The notes: generated from the letters alone by a model not told the origin. Shown: positions 33,936-43,791, counted from the stretch's first letter. The stretch is DNA of 59,397 bases from Sphingopyxis sp. (GCA_016793775.1 JAEULK010000093.1:1-59397), one strand, 5' to 3'. Translations and numbers: made by a program.

Positions 33936-36900
33936 TGGCGCACAAGCCCCCCGCCAATATCTGCGGCGCGCAGGATCTGGACGAAAAGCGCCCCGACAAC
34001 CGTCCGGGCCTGCCGGCGATCGCCTATCGCATCGGCACCTATCCCGAATATATGGCTCGCATGGCGTGGCAGCTACCGCGCCAGACCGTCGTCGATCCCG
34101 AAACCAAGGCCGAGCTTCAGCCGCTCGCCCCACTGCGCGCGCGCGAGGTGTCCGACCCGACGATCGCCTTGTTCGACGGCTTTGCGGCGACGCTCGACGT
34201 GCTCAGCTTCTACAGCGAGCGCGTCGCTAACGAGGGTTATGTCGGCACTGCGACGCAGCGCCGCTCGCTCGTCGAAATGGCGCGGATGATCGGCTACGAA
34301 CCCGCCCCCGGGGTCGCCGCCTCGGTCGCCTTGTCCTTCACCGTCGAGGCATCGGACGACCCGTTTCGCGCTGTCGATATCCCGATCGGGGTACAGGCTA
34401 TGTCGGTGCCGACGCGCAAGGGCGAATTGCCGCAGGTCTTCGAAACCGTCGCCCCGATCACCGCGCGCGCCGAATGGAATGCGATGCCCGCGCGCACCCT
34501 CTATCACCAGCCGCTCGCCATGTTCCGCGACCCCGCGGACGACGGACACGCCGACAATGGCACGATCTTCCTGTTCGATCTCGACAATAGTTTCGGTGAA
34601 GAGGCGCTCGCTGACCCCGACCTGCGCACCTTCACCGCGATCGGCGCGCTCGACCTCTACCATCCGCTCGACGGCGACACCGACCTCGACGACGCGCTCG
34701 CCGGGCGGATTTCGGCGCACGCGCTGAACCCCGAGGTCGAGCCGCTGCTGCGGGCGCTGCCGGTCGACGAAATCTATCTGCGCGGCACCGGGCTCGGGCT
34801 GAAGGCGGGGCACCGCATCGTCGTGATCGGCGTCAATCTCGCCGCCGACGCCACGCGCAAGGTCGCCTCGTCGACCCTGCGTGTCGTCAGCGCGGCCGAC
34901 GACCGCGAATTCGGCGTCACCCGGCTCGTCGCGACGCGCGGCGGCGGCACCCCCGACGCGGTCAAGCGCGCGCCCGCTCGCCGCTCGCCGCGCTTCAAGC
35001 GCCTCGCCATGCCGACCGCACGGCTCGCCTTCACCAGCTCGACGGTGAACAATATCGTCCGCGAGGCCGTATGGACCGGCCCGGCGCTCACTGCCTTGGT
35101 CAAGAGCCAGTCCTGGTCGCGCGTCAAGCTGATGCACCTGATCCGCCGCCAGAAACAGGTCGCGGCGCCGCAGACGTCGGAGGCGCAGCCGGGCCTCTAT
35201 ATCCTGCGCGACGATTGCAGCTTCTTCGGAGCGGCGGCGCCCAAGCACAGCCCGCTCTTGGCGGAGCAGGGTCATGGCAACGATTGGGACAGCGGCAATG
35301 TCACGATCTGGACGAACAGCCAAGCGGTGCCGCTGACCGGCGCGCATGCCTTCCTCGAACGCGAGGTGAAAGAGATCGTGCCCGACGGCTGGGCGGCGGT
35401 CGAAACCCCCGAGGGCGAGACGATGGTGTTCCGCGTCGCGGCGGCGGCGACCCAATCGCGCGCCGATTTCGCGCTCAGCGCCAAGACGACAGGGCTGATC
35501 TTCCGCAAGCCCGACGGCAGCGCGCTCGTCATCCCCTTGCCGAGCGTTGCGTCGCCGCTCAACGATTTCAAGTTCCGCACCGCGCATCTCTTCGCCGCCA
35601 GCGCGCCGCTCGAACTCGCGGGCACCCCGATCCGCGAGGATGTCGAAGCGGGCGCCGACTCGATCGATCTCGACGCGCTGTATCTGGACCTTGTCGATGG
35701 CCAGACGATCTCGATCGCCGGCGACCGCAGCGATGCCGACGGCCTCGCGTCGAGAGAGACTTTGACCGTCAGCGACGTCGTCCATATCGGCGGCTTCACC
35801 CGCCTGCTGCTCAAGAGCGGCCCCGAATATGCCTATCGCCGCCCGAGCGTTACGGTGAACGCCAATATGGCCGCCGCGACCCACGGCGAAACCTATGAGG
35901 AGCAGCTCGGCTCAGGCGACGCGGCGCAGATTTTCCAGCACTTCAAGCTGACCAAGGCGCCGCTCACCTATGTCAGCGCCGAAAACGCCACCGGGCGCGC
36001 CTCGTCGCTGACGATCCGCGTCGACGGGCTGCTGTGGCACGAGGTATCGACGCTCTACGACGCCGGCCCCGACGACCGCGTCTATGCGGTGCGCGGCGAG
36101 GACGACGGCAGCAGCTGGGTGCAGTTCGGCGACGGTTTGCGCGGCAGCCGCCTGCCGACCGGCCAGCTCAACATCGTCGCCAGCTACCGCGCCGGCATCG
36201 GCCTAGCGGGCGAAGTCGCCGACGAGGCGATCATCCAATTGAAGACCCGCCCGCTCGGTATCCGCTCGGTGATCAACCCCAGCCGCGCGGGCGGCAGCGC
36301 CGCGCCCGAAAGCCTCGGCGACATCCGCCTCGCCGCGCCGCGCGACGTCAAGACGCTCGGGCGCATCGTCTCGCTGATCGACTATCGCGATTTCGCCGCC
36401 AACTTCGCCGGCGTCGGCAAGGCGCAGGCGGCGCAGCTCTGGTCGGGCGCCAAACAGATCGTCCTGGTCAGCATCACCGGCACCAGCGACGTCATCCTCG
36501 AAGGCAATGCGCCGCTGATCGCCAATCTCCAGGCCGCCGCCGACGATGCGCGCGACCGCGCGCACCGGCTCGTCGTGCTGCCCGCCGCGCGGCGTTTCTT
36601 CCAGCTCGCGGCGCGCCTGTTCCACCATGCCGATTATCGCGCCGAGGATGTCGAACTCGCGGCCAAGGCGGCGCTGCTCGACGCCTTCGGTTTCGCGCGC
36701 CGCAACATCGGCCAGGTGGTCAGCGCCGCCGAGGCGATCGCCGCGCTGCAGGCGGTGCCTGGGGTCGTCGGGGTCGACCTCGACCAGCTCGCGCTGATCG
36801 CCGACGGCGGCAGCCCGCTGCCCGCCGCCAGCCTCGCCACCGTGCTTCCGGCGCAGGGCGCACGGCTGCTCCCACCCGCCGACGATGACGAATTCGCCGC

Positions 36901-36964
36901 CGCCGAACTGCTCACCCTGCTCGAAGCGGGCATCGCGCTGACCGTGGAGGCCGCCCGTGCATAA
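33935..36964 (+). CDS. Baseplate J-like wedge protein (Pvc12-type)
   Basis: 1009 residues. It starts IAYRIGTYPEYMARM, with ALFDGFAATLDVLSFYSERV and EGYVGTATQRRSLVEMARMI, characteristic of the second eCIS/phage J-like wedge protein. A large central region (residues ~300-650) is family-specific. The C-terminal portion carries SWVQFGDGLRGSRLPTGQLN, LGRIVSLIDYRDFAANFAG and the Ala-rich tail. The ATG shares one base with the preceding stop. Together with the Pvc11-type protein it forms the wedges that trigger sheath contraction. Confidence 0.9.
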   Translation: MAHKPPANICGAQDLDEKRPDNRPGLPAIAYRIGTYPEYMARMAWQLPRQTVVDPETKAELQPLAPLRAREVSDPTIALFDGFAATLDVLSFYSERVANEGYVGTATQRRSLVEMARMIGYEPAPGVAASVALSFTVEASDDPFRAVDIPIGVQAMSVPTRKGELPQVFETVAPITARAEWNAMPARTLYHQPLAMFRDPADDGHADNGTIFLFDLDNSFGEEALADPDLRTFTAIGALDLYHPLDGDTDLDDALAGRISAHALNPEVEPLLRALPVDEIYLRGTGLGLKAGHRIVVIGVNLAADATRKVASSTLRVVSAADDREFGVTRLVATRGGGTPDAVKRAPARRSPRFKRLAMPTARLAFTSSTVNNIVREAVWTGPALTALVKSQSWSRVKLMHLIRRQKQVAAPQTSEAQPGLYILRDDCSFFGAAAPKHSPLLAEQGHGNDWDSGNVTIWTNSQAVPLTGAHAFLEREVKEIVPDGWAAVETPEGETMVFRVAAAATQSRADFALSAKTTGLIFRKPDGSALVIPLPSVASPLNDFKFRTAHLFAASAPLELAGTPIREDVEAGADSIDLDALYLDLVDGQTISIAGDRSDADGLASRETLTVSDVVHIGGFTRLLLKSGPEYAYRRPSVTVNANMAAATHGETYEEQLGSGDAAQIFQHFKLTKAPLTYVSAENATGRASSLTIRVDGLLWHEVSTLYDAGPDDRVYAVRGEDDGSSWVQFGDGLRGSRLPTGQLNIVASYRAGIGLAGEVADEAIIQLKTRPLGIRSVINPSRAGGSAAPESLGDIRLAAPRDVKTLGRIVSLIDYRDFAANFAGVGKAQAAQLWSGAKQIVLVSITGTSDVILEGNAPLIANLQAAADDARDRAHRLVVLPAARRFFQLAARLFHHADYRAEDVELAAKAALLDAFGFARRNIGQVVSAAEAIAALQAVPGVVGVDLDQLALIADGGSPLPAASLATVLPAQGARLLPPADDDEFAAAELLTLLEAGIALTVEAARA

Positions 36965-39230
36965 TCGCCCGCCCGTTCCGCTGATCGAGTTGTTGCCGCA
37001 GCATCTGCGCAACCGCGACGCCGCCGGGGGCCGCGCGCTCGAAGCGCTGATGGGACTGCTCGCGGGCGAGCTGCAAGTCGTCGAGCGCGACCTCGACCAG
37101 CTCTACGACAATTGGTTCATCGAAAGCTGCGAGTCCTGGGTCATCCCCTATATCGGCGCGCTGATCGGCGCCCGCCCGATGCGCAGCTTCGGCGCCGGCG
37201 AAGTGGGGCTGCGCAGCTATATCGCCAACACTTTGGGCTATCGTCAGGCCAAGGGCACCGCGGCGGCGCTCGAACAGATCGCGCGCGACGTCACCGGCTG
37301 GCCCGTCGTCGCGGTCGAATTTTTCCAGAAGCTGATCTGGAGCCAGCACGTCAATCACGTCCGTCCGGACGCGCTCGGCACCGCATCGGTCCGCGATGCC
37401 GAGGCCGCGCGGCTCAGCGGAGGCGCGTTCGGCACCGCCTGCCACAGTGCCGCCGCCGGGCCGGTCGATGGCGCATCGGGCCGTTATGCGATCCCCCATG
37501 TCGGGCTGTTCGTCTGGCGGCTCGACGCCTTTCCGATCGGCTTTCTCCTGAACGAGCCGGCGGGCTATGTCGGCGGGTTGGTACCGCGTGCCTCCGCCAT
37601 CGGGCCGGCCTTCCGCCATTTCGATCCGCTCGGCGCCGACCGCGCGCTGTTCAACCGGCTCAAGGGCGACCGCTCGATCGCGGGGCGCGTCGATATGCGC
37701 ATGGTCCCGGCGCCGCTCGACCGGCGGCTGCTCCACCGCGACTTGGGCCGGCTGCGCGACGGCGCGCTCAGCCACTGGTTCGACGACACGCCGGTGCTGC
37801 GCATCCGTCTCGACGGCGCCGAGGTGCCGCCCGACCGGCTGCACAGCTGCAACCTCGAAACGCGCGACGATGGCGGCGGCAACCCGACGTGGCGCCGCCC
37901 CGAGCAGGCGGGGCACATATTGTTCGACCCCGAACTCGGCCGCCTCGCGCTGCACGCGGACGACGAGAGCAAGAGCGTCGAGACGAACTGCGCCTTCGCC
38001 GCGCCCTTCCCGATCGGCGGCGGCCCTTATGATCGCACCGCCAGCTTCGCCGCGTGGCGCGAGGAATTTTTCGTCGAGGGCGCCGACGCGCCCTGGGTGA
38101 TCGGCGTCTCGGCGCGGGTGGAGGAGCAGACCGACGACGAACTGCAGGGCGGGGTGGTCGTCGCCTCGCTCGCCGAAGCGATCCTCCGCTGGAACGCCAT
38201 CGCGGGCACGGGCATGCGTGGGCTGATCCTGTTGCTCGACAATGCCAGCTATGCCGACGATCTGAGCGACGCGGCGCATATATTGCGCATCCCCGCGAAC
38301 GCGCGGCTCGCGATCGCGGCGATGGCCTGGCCGGCGGTCGAGCGCGCCGGCGGGGTGATCGAGCGCGACCTGACCGCGCTCACCGCCATGCATCGCCGCC
38401 CGCATATCCAGGGCGATCTGCGCATCCGCGCGGCCGCGCCGGGCAATGACGAGGAAGCGGGGCTGCTGATCCTCGACGGGCTGCTGATCGAGGGTGAGGT
38501 CGCGGTGATGGCGGGTTCGCTCGGCTCGCTGGCGCTGCGCCATTGCACGATCGGCGCGTCGGCGGGCGGGCTCACCAAGGGGCTGCGCATCATTTCGCAA
38601 AACGGCGGGCTCGCGGTCGCGGTCGATCATTGCATCGCCGGGTCGCTCGCGCTCGGATCGGCCGGGGGCGGGGCGAGCATCGCCGATTCGATCATCGGCG
38701 AGGATCGCGACCTCGAGGCCGATCCCGATCCGCTCGCGCTGGTCGTCGACGCCCCTTTGTCCGACGTCGAATTCGCGCGCTCCACCATCTTCGGCCGCAC
38801 CGCGGTGCGCTCGATCGAGGCCGAGAACAGCCTGTTCCTCGGCACCGCGCGCGCAGCGCAGCGCCAGCGCGGCTGCGTCCGCTTCAGCTACGCGCCGCCG
38901 ACCTCGCGCGTCCCGCGCCGCTATCGCTGCCAGCCCGACCTGACGATCAGCGAGGCCGAGCAGGCGGCGGGCGGACCGGTCTCCGATCTCGAAAAGCTCC
39001 GCCTCGCGCGCAGCACCGTGCCGATCTTCACCGCAAGTGCTTATCCCGCCAGCGCCTTCGGCCAGCTTGCGCTCGCCGGTCCCGACGGAATCGCGGCGGG
39101 GGCGTTCGGCGGCGCCGAAATGGGCGCGGGCTTTGGCGCCGGCACGCCGTTCCGCCGCGCCAACCTCACCGACATGCTCGACGAATATCTGCCGTTCGGA
39201 CTGGTGGCGGCGCCCCTGTTCCAGACCTGA
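36957..39230 (+). CDS. Phage tail protein I-like baseplate protein with beta-helix-like C-terminus
   Basis: 757 residues. The N-terminus (LIELLPQHLRNRDAAGGRAL, VVERDLDQLYDNWFIESCES, WVIPYIGALIGAR) is the gpI-like domain linking wedge to fibre. Residues ~480-660 contain irregular short strands (HIQGDLRIRAA, LLILDGLLIEGEVAVMAGS, LALRHCTIGAS, SIADSIIGED, VEFARSTIFGRTAV) that look like a right-handed beta-helix. The start is GTG at 36957, 8 bases inside the preceding gene. The gene after it encodes another beta-helix protein, so the two may interact as a fibre or collar. Confidence 0.82.
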   Translation: MHNRPPVPLIELLPQHLRNRDAAGGRALEALMGLLAGELQVVERDLDQLYDNWFIESCESWVIPYIGALIGARPMRSFGAGEVGLRSYIANTLGYRQAKGTAAALEQIARDVTGWPVVAVEFFQKLIWSQHVNHVRPDALGTASVRDAEAARLSGGAFGTACHSAAAGPVDGASGRYAIPHVGLFVWRLDAFPIGFLLNEPAGYVGGLVPRASAIGPAFRHFDPLGADRALFNRLKGDRSIAGRVDMRMVPAPLDRRLLHRDLGRLRDGALSHWFDDTPVLRIRLDGAEVPPDRLHSCNLETRDDGGGNPTWRRPEQAGHILFDPELGRLALHADDESKSVETNCAFAAPFPIGGGPYDRTASFAAWREEFFVEGADAPWVIGVSARVEEQTDDELQGGVVVASLAEAILRWNAIAGTGMRGLILLLDNASYADDLSDAAHILRIPANARLAIAAMAWPAVERAGGVIERDLTALTAMHRRPHIQGDLRIRAAAPGNDEEAGLLILDGLLIEGEVAVMAGSLGSLALRHCTIGASAGGLTKGLRIISQNGGLAVAVDHCIAGSLALGSAGGGASIADSIIGEDRDLEADPDPLALVVDAPLSDVEFARSTIFGRTAVRSIEAENSLFLGTARAAQRQRGCVRFSYAPPTSRVPRRYRCQPDLTISEAEQAAGGPVSDLEKLRLARSTVPIFTASAYPASAFGQLALAGPDGIAAGAFGGAEMGAGFGAGTPFRRANLTDMLDEYLPFGLVAAPLFQT

Positions 39231-39241
39231 GGACAAAGACG

Positions 39242-42200
39242 ATGACTGGCGATTTCACCCGCGACACCTTCCGCCCCGCCAAGGGCTATAGCGCCGTGCG
39301 GATGCAGCAGGGGCGGCTGTTCACCGACGCCGACTGGAACGAGGAAGGCGATATCCATCGCGGCGCGCTGCGAAGCACCGCCAGATCGGTGATCGGCGCC
39401 AGCGGCTTCCCCGAGGATGCGCCAGGCTTCGCGATCCTCGCCGGGGCGGGCGCGCAGACGCTGCTGATCGGCGGCGGGCAGGCCTATATCGACGGCATCG
39501 GCCTATCTTATGCGGCGCCGGTGCGACTTGACCTGACGCGCCAGTCGGGCGCGGGGGCGGCGACGCGCTGGCGCGTGGAGAGTGGCGCACGCGTCGCGGT
39601 CGGCGACTATCTGGTGCTCGCGGGCAACACGGCCGCGCAGGCGGTCCGTGTCGCGGCGCTGCTCGACGATGTCGACGGCTTGCAGACCTTCAACGCCGCC
39701 GCCGCGCTGTCGGCGAACAACAACGTCGCTGCCGACCTGTACCGCAGCGCCGAAAGCCAGCCCTTCTGGCCGGGCAGCGCCTTGCCCGGCGCGGCGGGGG
39801 ACTATCTCGCCTATCTCGACGTCTGGGAGCGCCCGGTTACTGCCGCCGATGATCCGTTGATCCGCGAAAGCGCGTTCGGCGGCCCCGACACGGCGATCCG
39901 CGAGCAGATCGTCTGGCAGGTCAAATTCGCGCGCCCCGCCGACCTCGTCGCAGTGGGGGCCGTTGCTGCGCCGGTGACCTGTATCAGCTTCGTCCCCGGC
40001 TGGTCGCCCTTCGGTCCCGCCGCCACGGGGCGCATGGCGGCGCGCGCCCGCGCCGCGGCGGCGGTCGCCGACCCCTGCGCTTTGCCTGCAACGGGTGGTT
40101 ATCGCAGCCTCGAAAACCATCTCTACCGCGTCGAGATCCACAATGGCGGCGCGGCGGGCGGGCGCTGGAAATGGTCGCGCGACAATGGCAGTCGCGAGGC
40201 TCGCTATGCCGAGATCGACAATGGCGCGCTAATCCTCGACAGCCTCGGTCCCGACGAGGCGAGCGCGCTGAAGCGCGACGACTGGGTCGAGATCATCGAC
40301 GAGGACCGGCTGCTCAGCGGCCAGCCCGGCTACTTCGCGCGCCTCTCCGACATCAACGGCACCCGCGCCAGCCTTGGCGATTTGCGTCACCCCGACACGC
40401 TCGCCGCGCTGACCAACGGCGGCGCCCCCGACCTCAGCGGGCTTCCTGCGAGTGGCATCGTCCGCCGCTGGGAAGGCGGCCTGCCCGCCGACATCGTCCC
40501 CGACACCTGGGTCGTGGTCGAACAGGGGGTCGAGGTATTCTTCGCTGCGGGGCGGCTCGCGACCGCCGATCATTGGCAGATTCCGGCGCGCTCGCTGGCG
40601 GCGACGATTGAATGGCCGACCGACGACGCGACCGGGGCCGAAGCGCTGTTGCCGCCGAAGGGCATTGTGCATCACTATGCCGCGCTCGCGCTCGTCACCC
40701 GCGCGGCGGATGGAACATGGAGCGTCGGCAGCGATTGCCGCACCATCTTCCCGCCGCTCACCGCGCTGCGCGGCTTCCTCTATCTAGGCGGCGACGGGCA
40801 GGAGGCGATGCCCGATCCGCTCGCGCCCGCGACGCGGGTTGCGCTCGCGTCGCCGCTGCGCGTCGGGGTGATCCGCGGCAGGATGCCGCTGCCGGGACTC
40901 AGTGTCGAGTTCGAGATCATCGCCGGCGATGGGCGGCTCGGCCCCGTCGTCGACAATGTCACCAAACGTATCGCGGTGACCGATGGCGATGGCGTCGCGA
41001 TGATCGACTGGTCGCTCGACGCGGCGACGCCGACCCAGCGCGTCGTCGCGCGCCTGCTCGATGCTGCGGGCAATCCGACGCATCTCCCGATCCGGTTCAA
41101 CGCCAATCTCAGCACCGCCGCGGCGACCTCGTTCGATCCCAGCAACACCCCGCCGCTTGCCGGCGCGAACACGGTGCAGGAAGCGATCGAACAGCTCGCC
41201 GGGCTGCAGCAGGTCGGCTGTTCGACCTATATCGTCACCGAGGGCAGCGACTGGGTGGCGATTTTGAGGGCGATCAAGGACGGCGAGGATGCCAGCATCT
41301 GCTTCCAGCGCGGCGTTTACGAAACCGGCGAACGCGTCGAGATCAAGGGCAAGGGCCATATCTCGATCCACGGTGCCGGCGGCGGCACCCGCATCGTCGC
41401 CAAACGCGCCGAATGCGCGCTGCATTTCGAAGGCTGTGCCAGCGTCACCTTGCGCGACCTCGACGTGTCGGCGCCCGACGGGTCGGGCGCGCTTGGCAAG
41501 ATATCCTTTCGCCAGGGGGTGGTGACGATCCTTGATTGCCCCACGGTTGACGTCGAAGGCGTGTCGCTGCGCTGCGGCGGCGGCGCCGACACCGAACGCA
41601 CCGGGCTGACGATCCGCGGATCGAACGAAAAGGCGCTCGAGTCGGTGCATGTGATCCGCAACCGGCTCGCGATCGGGCTGGCGCAAGACGGCATATTGGT
41701 CACGGACGCGATCAACACGCTCATCGCCGACAACGAACTCGCGGTCATCCCGGGCAAGGCCGGCCTGTCGCCGCGCCAGCAGTTGGAGGCGGCGCAGTGG
41801 CGCAAGAAGCTGGTCACCCTGCTCGTCGCCAACCCCCGCGAGGCGGCGACGAAGGATGGCGGCAACCGCGAATTTCGCGCCGGATCGCTCGTCGCGAGCT
41901 TCGAATCGCCGATGCCGCAGGAAGAATGGGACAAATTGTTCGAGGCCGAGCCGCCGCGTGCCGACGAACGGCGTACGATCGCGGGCGTACAGGCCTATAT
42001 CCAGAGGCTGAGCGACGTCGTCATCGCCGATCCCGACCGCTCGGCGACCTTCAAGCGTGCGCTCAAGACGATGGGCGGGCGGCTCGGCGATGCGCGTTTC
42101 GCCAATGTCGATCCCGAGGTGAAGCGGTCGCTGATCCTGATCGGCGAACCCGGCGCGCGCACCGAGCGCGAGCTTCCCGATGCCGGCGACGGCCGGGTGA

Positions 42201-42940
42201 CGATCAAGGTCGGGTCGGTCGCGGTGACCTTCGAATCGCCGATCACCCAGGCCGACTGGGCCCGGGCGATGCGGCTGGCACCGATCCGCGAGGTGGGAAG
42301 CGCGACCGAACTGATCGCCTATCTGCGCAAGCTCGCCGCGCGCATGGCGCGCGACGAGAATTTCCGCGCAACCTTGCCGAGCGTGCTAGCCTGGTTCGAC
42401 CGTTTCATCAGCCAGATGCCGAGCTATGCGCGGCAGGCGATCACCTGCGGCGGGCGCCAGCTGACCACCGTCCAGATCCGCGGCAACAAGGTCTATGGCT
42501 TCATCCGCGGCGTCCATGTCGGCACCAGCTGGTCCGACAGGAAGCCCGTGCGCGCGGGCAGCGTCACCGTCGCCGACAATCATCTGTCGCTGCGCAAGCC
42601 GGGCGAGAAGGTCTATGTGCCGATGGGGTTGTTCGTCGGCAATGCCGACACGATCCGCATCCAGCGCAACACGCTCGACTGGGCCGAACGGCGCACCGAC
42701 ACCCCGTTCAACCATGGCATCCGGGTGTGGGGGTCGATCGGCAAATATCTGATGATTGCGGAAAATCGCATCGCGGTAGGGCGTGTCGGCATTTGCGTGC
42801 GGCCCGACCCGGCAATCAGCAATAACGAGGTCGGCGGCCACCTATGGCTCGCCGCCGACAACCTTGTCGACGGGGTGGGGCCGGGCGATATCATCCGCAA
42901 ACCCGGCTTCATGCGGGTGCGCGACAATTGGCCGGTGTGA
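39242..42940 (+). CDS. Large DUF6519 and beta-helix fibre-like protein
   Basis: About 1232 residues. Residues ~1-470 match DUF6519 (GDFTRDTFRPAKGYSAVRMQ, GRLFTDADWNEEGDIHRGAL). An Ig-like stretch follows (~530-620, RVGVIRGRMPLPGLSVEFE, DGDGVAMIDWSLD). A right-handed beta-helix of pectate-lyase/NosD type begins near 660 (DASICFQRGVYETGERVEIK, SIHGAGGGTRIVAKRAE, ASVTLRDLDVSAP) and resumes near 1070 to the end. A helical insertion between them holds two related copies (~882 and ~993), each starting with a (V/A)xFESP(M/I)xQxxW signature. Last gene of the operon. A receptor-binding or scaffold role is inferred. Confidence 0.82.
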   Translation: MTGDFTRDTFRPAKGYSAVRMQQGRLFTDADWNEEGDIHRGALRSTARSVIGASGFPEDAPGFAILAGAGAQTLLIGGGQAYIDGIGLSYAAPVRLDLTRQSGAGAATRWRVESGARVAVGDYLVLAGNTAAQAVRVAALLDDVDGLQTFNAAAALSANNNVAADLYRSAESQPFWPGSALPGAAGDYLAYLDVWERPVTAADDPLIRESAFGGPDTAIREQIVWQVKFARPADLVAVGAVAAPVTCISFVPGWSPFGPAATGRMAARARAAAAVADPCALPATGGYRSLENHLYRVEIHNGGAAGGRWKWSRDNGSREARYAEIDNGALILDSLGPDEASALKRDDWVEIIDEDRLLSGQPGYFARLSDINGTRASLGDLRHPDTLAALTNGGAPDLSGLPASGIVRRWEGGLPADIVPDTWVVVEQGVEVFFAAGRLATADHWQIPARSLAATIEWPTDDATGAEALLPPKGIVHHYAALALVTRAADGTWSVGSDCRTIFPPLTALRGFLYLGGDGQEAMPDPLAPATRVALASPLRVGVIRGRMPLPGLSVEFEIIAGDGRLGPVVDNVTKRIAVTDGDGVAMIDWSLDAATPTQRVVARLLDAAGNPTHLPIRFNANLSTAAATSFDPSNTPPLAGANTVQEAIEQLAGLQQVGCSTYIVTEGSDWVAILRAIKDGEDASICFQRGVYETGERVEIKGKGHISIHGAGGGTRIVAKRAECALHFEGCASVTLRDLDVSAPDGSGALGKISFRQGVVTILDCPTVDVEGVSLRCGGGADTERTGLTIRGSNEKALESVHVIRNRLAIGLAQDGILVTDAINTLIADNELAVIPGKAGLSPRQQLEAAQWRKKLVTLLVANPREAATKDGGNREFRAGSLVASFESPMPQEEWDKLFEAEPPRADERRTIAGVQAYIQRLSDVVIADPDRSATFKRALKTMGGRLGDARFANVDPEVKRSLILIGEPGARTERELPDAGDGRVTIKVGSVAVTFESPITQADWARAMRLAPIREVGSATELIAYLRKLAARMARDENFRATLPSVLAWFDRFISQMPSYARQAITCGGRQLTTVQIRGNKVYGFIRGVHVGTSWSDRKPVRAGSVTVADNHLSLRKPGEKVYVPMGLFVGNADTIRIQRNTLDWAERRTDTPFNHGIRVWGSIGKYLMIAENRIAVGRVGICVRPDPAISNNEVGGHLWLAADNLVDGVGPGDIIRKPGFMRVRDNWPV

Positions 42941-43092
42941 AGGCTGCGGATTTGGTCGCGAAATCGGGTCGGATCAGCGTCGGGAATGGCCGATTTTCCT
43001 TGCTTTTCCGCCGAAAAATGCCATCCTTAAACCGGCCTCGATTGATAAGAATCGGTATTGGTTTTGGGGTTCGAGTCCCTTTTGGGGTCATG

Positions 43093-43121
43093 GGGCGAGT
43101 CCATCGGGGCTCGCCCTTATT
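43093..43121 (+). terminator. Terminator candidate after the eCIS operon
   Basis: A 7-bp stem GGGCGAG (43093-43099) with CTCGCCC (43110-43116), a 10-nt loop and then TTATT. It lies about 150 bases after the last eCIS gene and overlaps the stop codon of the opposing gene, so it may serve both directions. The T tract is weak. Confidence 0.5.
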
Positions 43122-43791
43122 CGTTGTCGCCTTCGATCTCGACCGATGGCGCCAGCCCGCGCGCAATCTTCGCCCAAGGATTGAGGTCGGCCTCGCCTAC
43201 CTTGACCAGCGTGTTGCGGTCGCGATGCAGGAAGGGCGCATCGCGACCTTTCACAATCAGCGTCGTGTCGGAGACATAGCTCCACATCCCATCCTCATGG
43301 AAATCCACAGTAATCTGGTACGATTCGGTTGTGAACGCCAGATCGAGGAAGGTGGTCGAACAGATGCCATATTCTGTTAGGCCCCGCTCTGCCTTCAGCA
43401 CCAGCGTGCTGGCATCGGGCTGCGCATGGCCCGCCGCAATCGCGATCTGGCCGCGCGGGATCGCCAGCGTCTGCAGAATCAACCCGGTCGCGGGTTCGTA
43501 CAGCCAGTAACCGACCTGATCGTGAAAGCTGATATCCTCCTCGCGCGTGTTGACGTGGAGGTGATAGCGCAGCCCATAGAAAAGCTGCGGGCCGTTCGCC
43601 TGCGGGTCGATGGGCTGCAACTCGATCCGCTCGAAATATTGCCGCGTTTCAGGGCCTTGGGCCTTGGGGTTGATATCGACCCCGCGCTGGCCCTCCCAGA
43701 TGCCCGCCAGCCGCGCGAGCGGCCCCAGATTGGCGAGCGTCTCCGGATCGACATTCTCGGGCTCGGTAAAAATATCGTCCGGTAATTCCAT
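43117..43791 (-). CDS. Heme-binding beta-barrel (nitrobindin/FABP-like) family protein
   Basis: 224 residues. GPLARLAGIWEGQRGVDINP is the GxWxG-type opening of nitrobindin/FABP-like barrels, followed by strands QYFERIELQPIDPQANGPQL, LFYGLRYHLHV, VGYWLYEPATGLILQTLAIP, SYQITVDFHEDGMWSY and LVKVGEADLN. Members bind heme or small hydrophobic ligands. The heme-ligating His of nitrobindins was not assigned. It starts 30 bases after the end of aguB on the same strand and is last of this four-gene group. Confidence 0.6.
   Translation of the reverse strand: MELPDDIFTEPENVDPETLANLGPLARLAGIWEGQRGVDINPKAQGPETRQYFERIELQPIDPQANGPQLFYGLRYHLHVNTREEDISFHDQVGYWLYEPATGLILQTLAIPRGQIAIAAGHAQPDASTLVLKAERGLTEYGICSTTFLDLAFTTESYQITVDFHEDGMWSYVSDTTLIVKGRDAPFLHRDRNTLVKVGEADLNPWAKIARGLAPSVEIEGDNE

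Noticed and set aside
31359-34133. 924-codon minus-strand open frame opposite the J-type gene
   Set aside because: Antisense shadow of the wedge gene; no family resemblance and skewed composition.
17869-42940. A defective prophage or R-type tailocin
   Set aside because: AAA+ ATPase, DUF4255 and DUF4157 are eCIS marks. No lysis, tape-measure, capsid or packaging genes occur.
17869-42940. A type VI secretion system
   Set aside because: No TssJLM membrane complex, ClpV, TssK or Hcp/TssB-TssC pair is present; gp25, PAAR-like and spike proteins are shared by all contractile systems.
43041-43090. tRNA-like stretch (TTGATAAG loop, then GGGGTTCGAGTCCC) after the eCIS operon, considered as an attachment scar
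   Set aside because: The spacing between the anticodon-like hairpin and the T-like arm is too long, the acceptor strand has no CCA and the stems do not pair properly. Chance similarity to the T-loop consensus is more likely.
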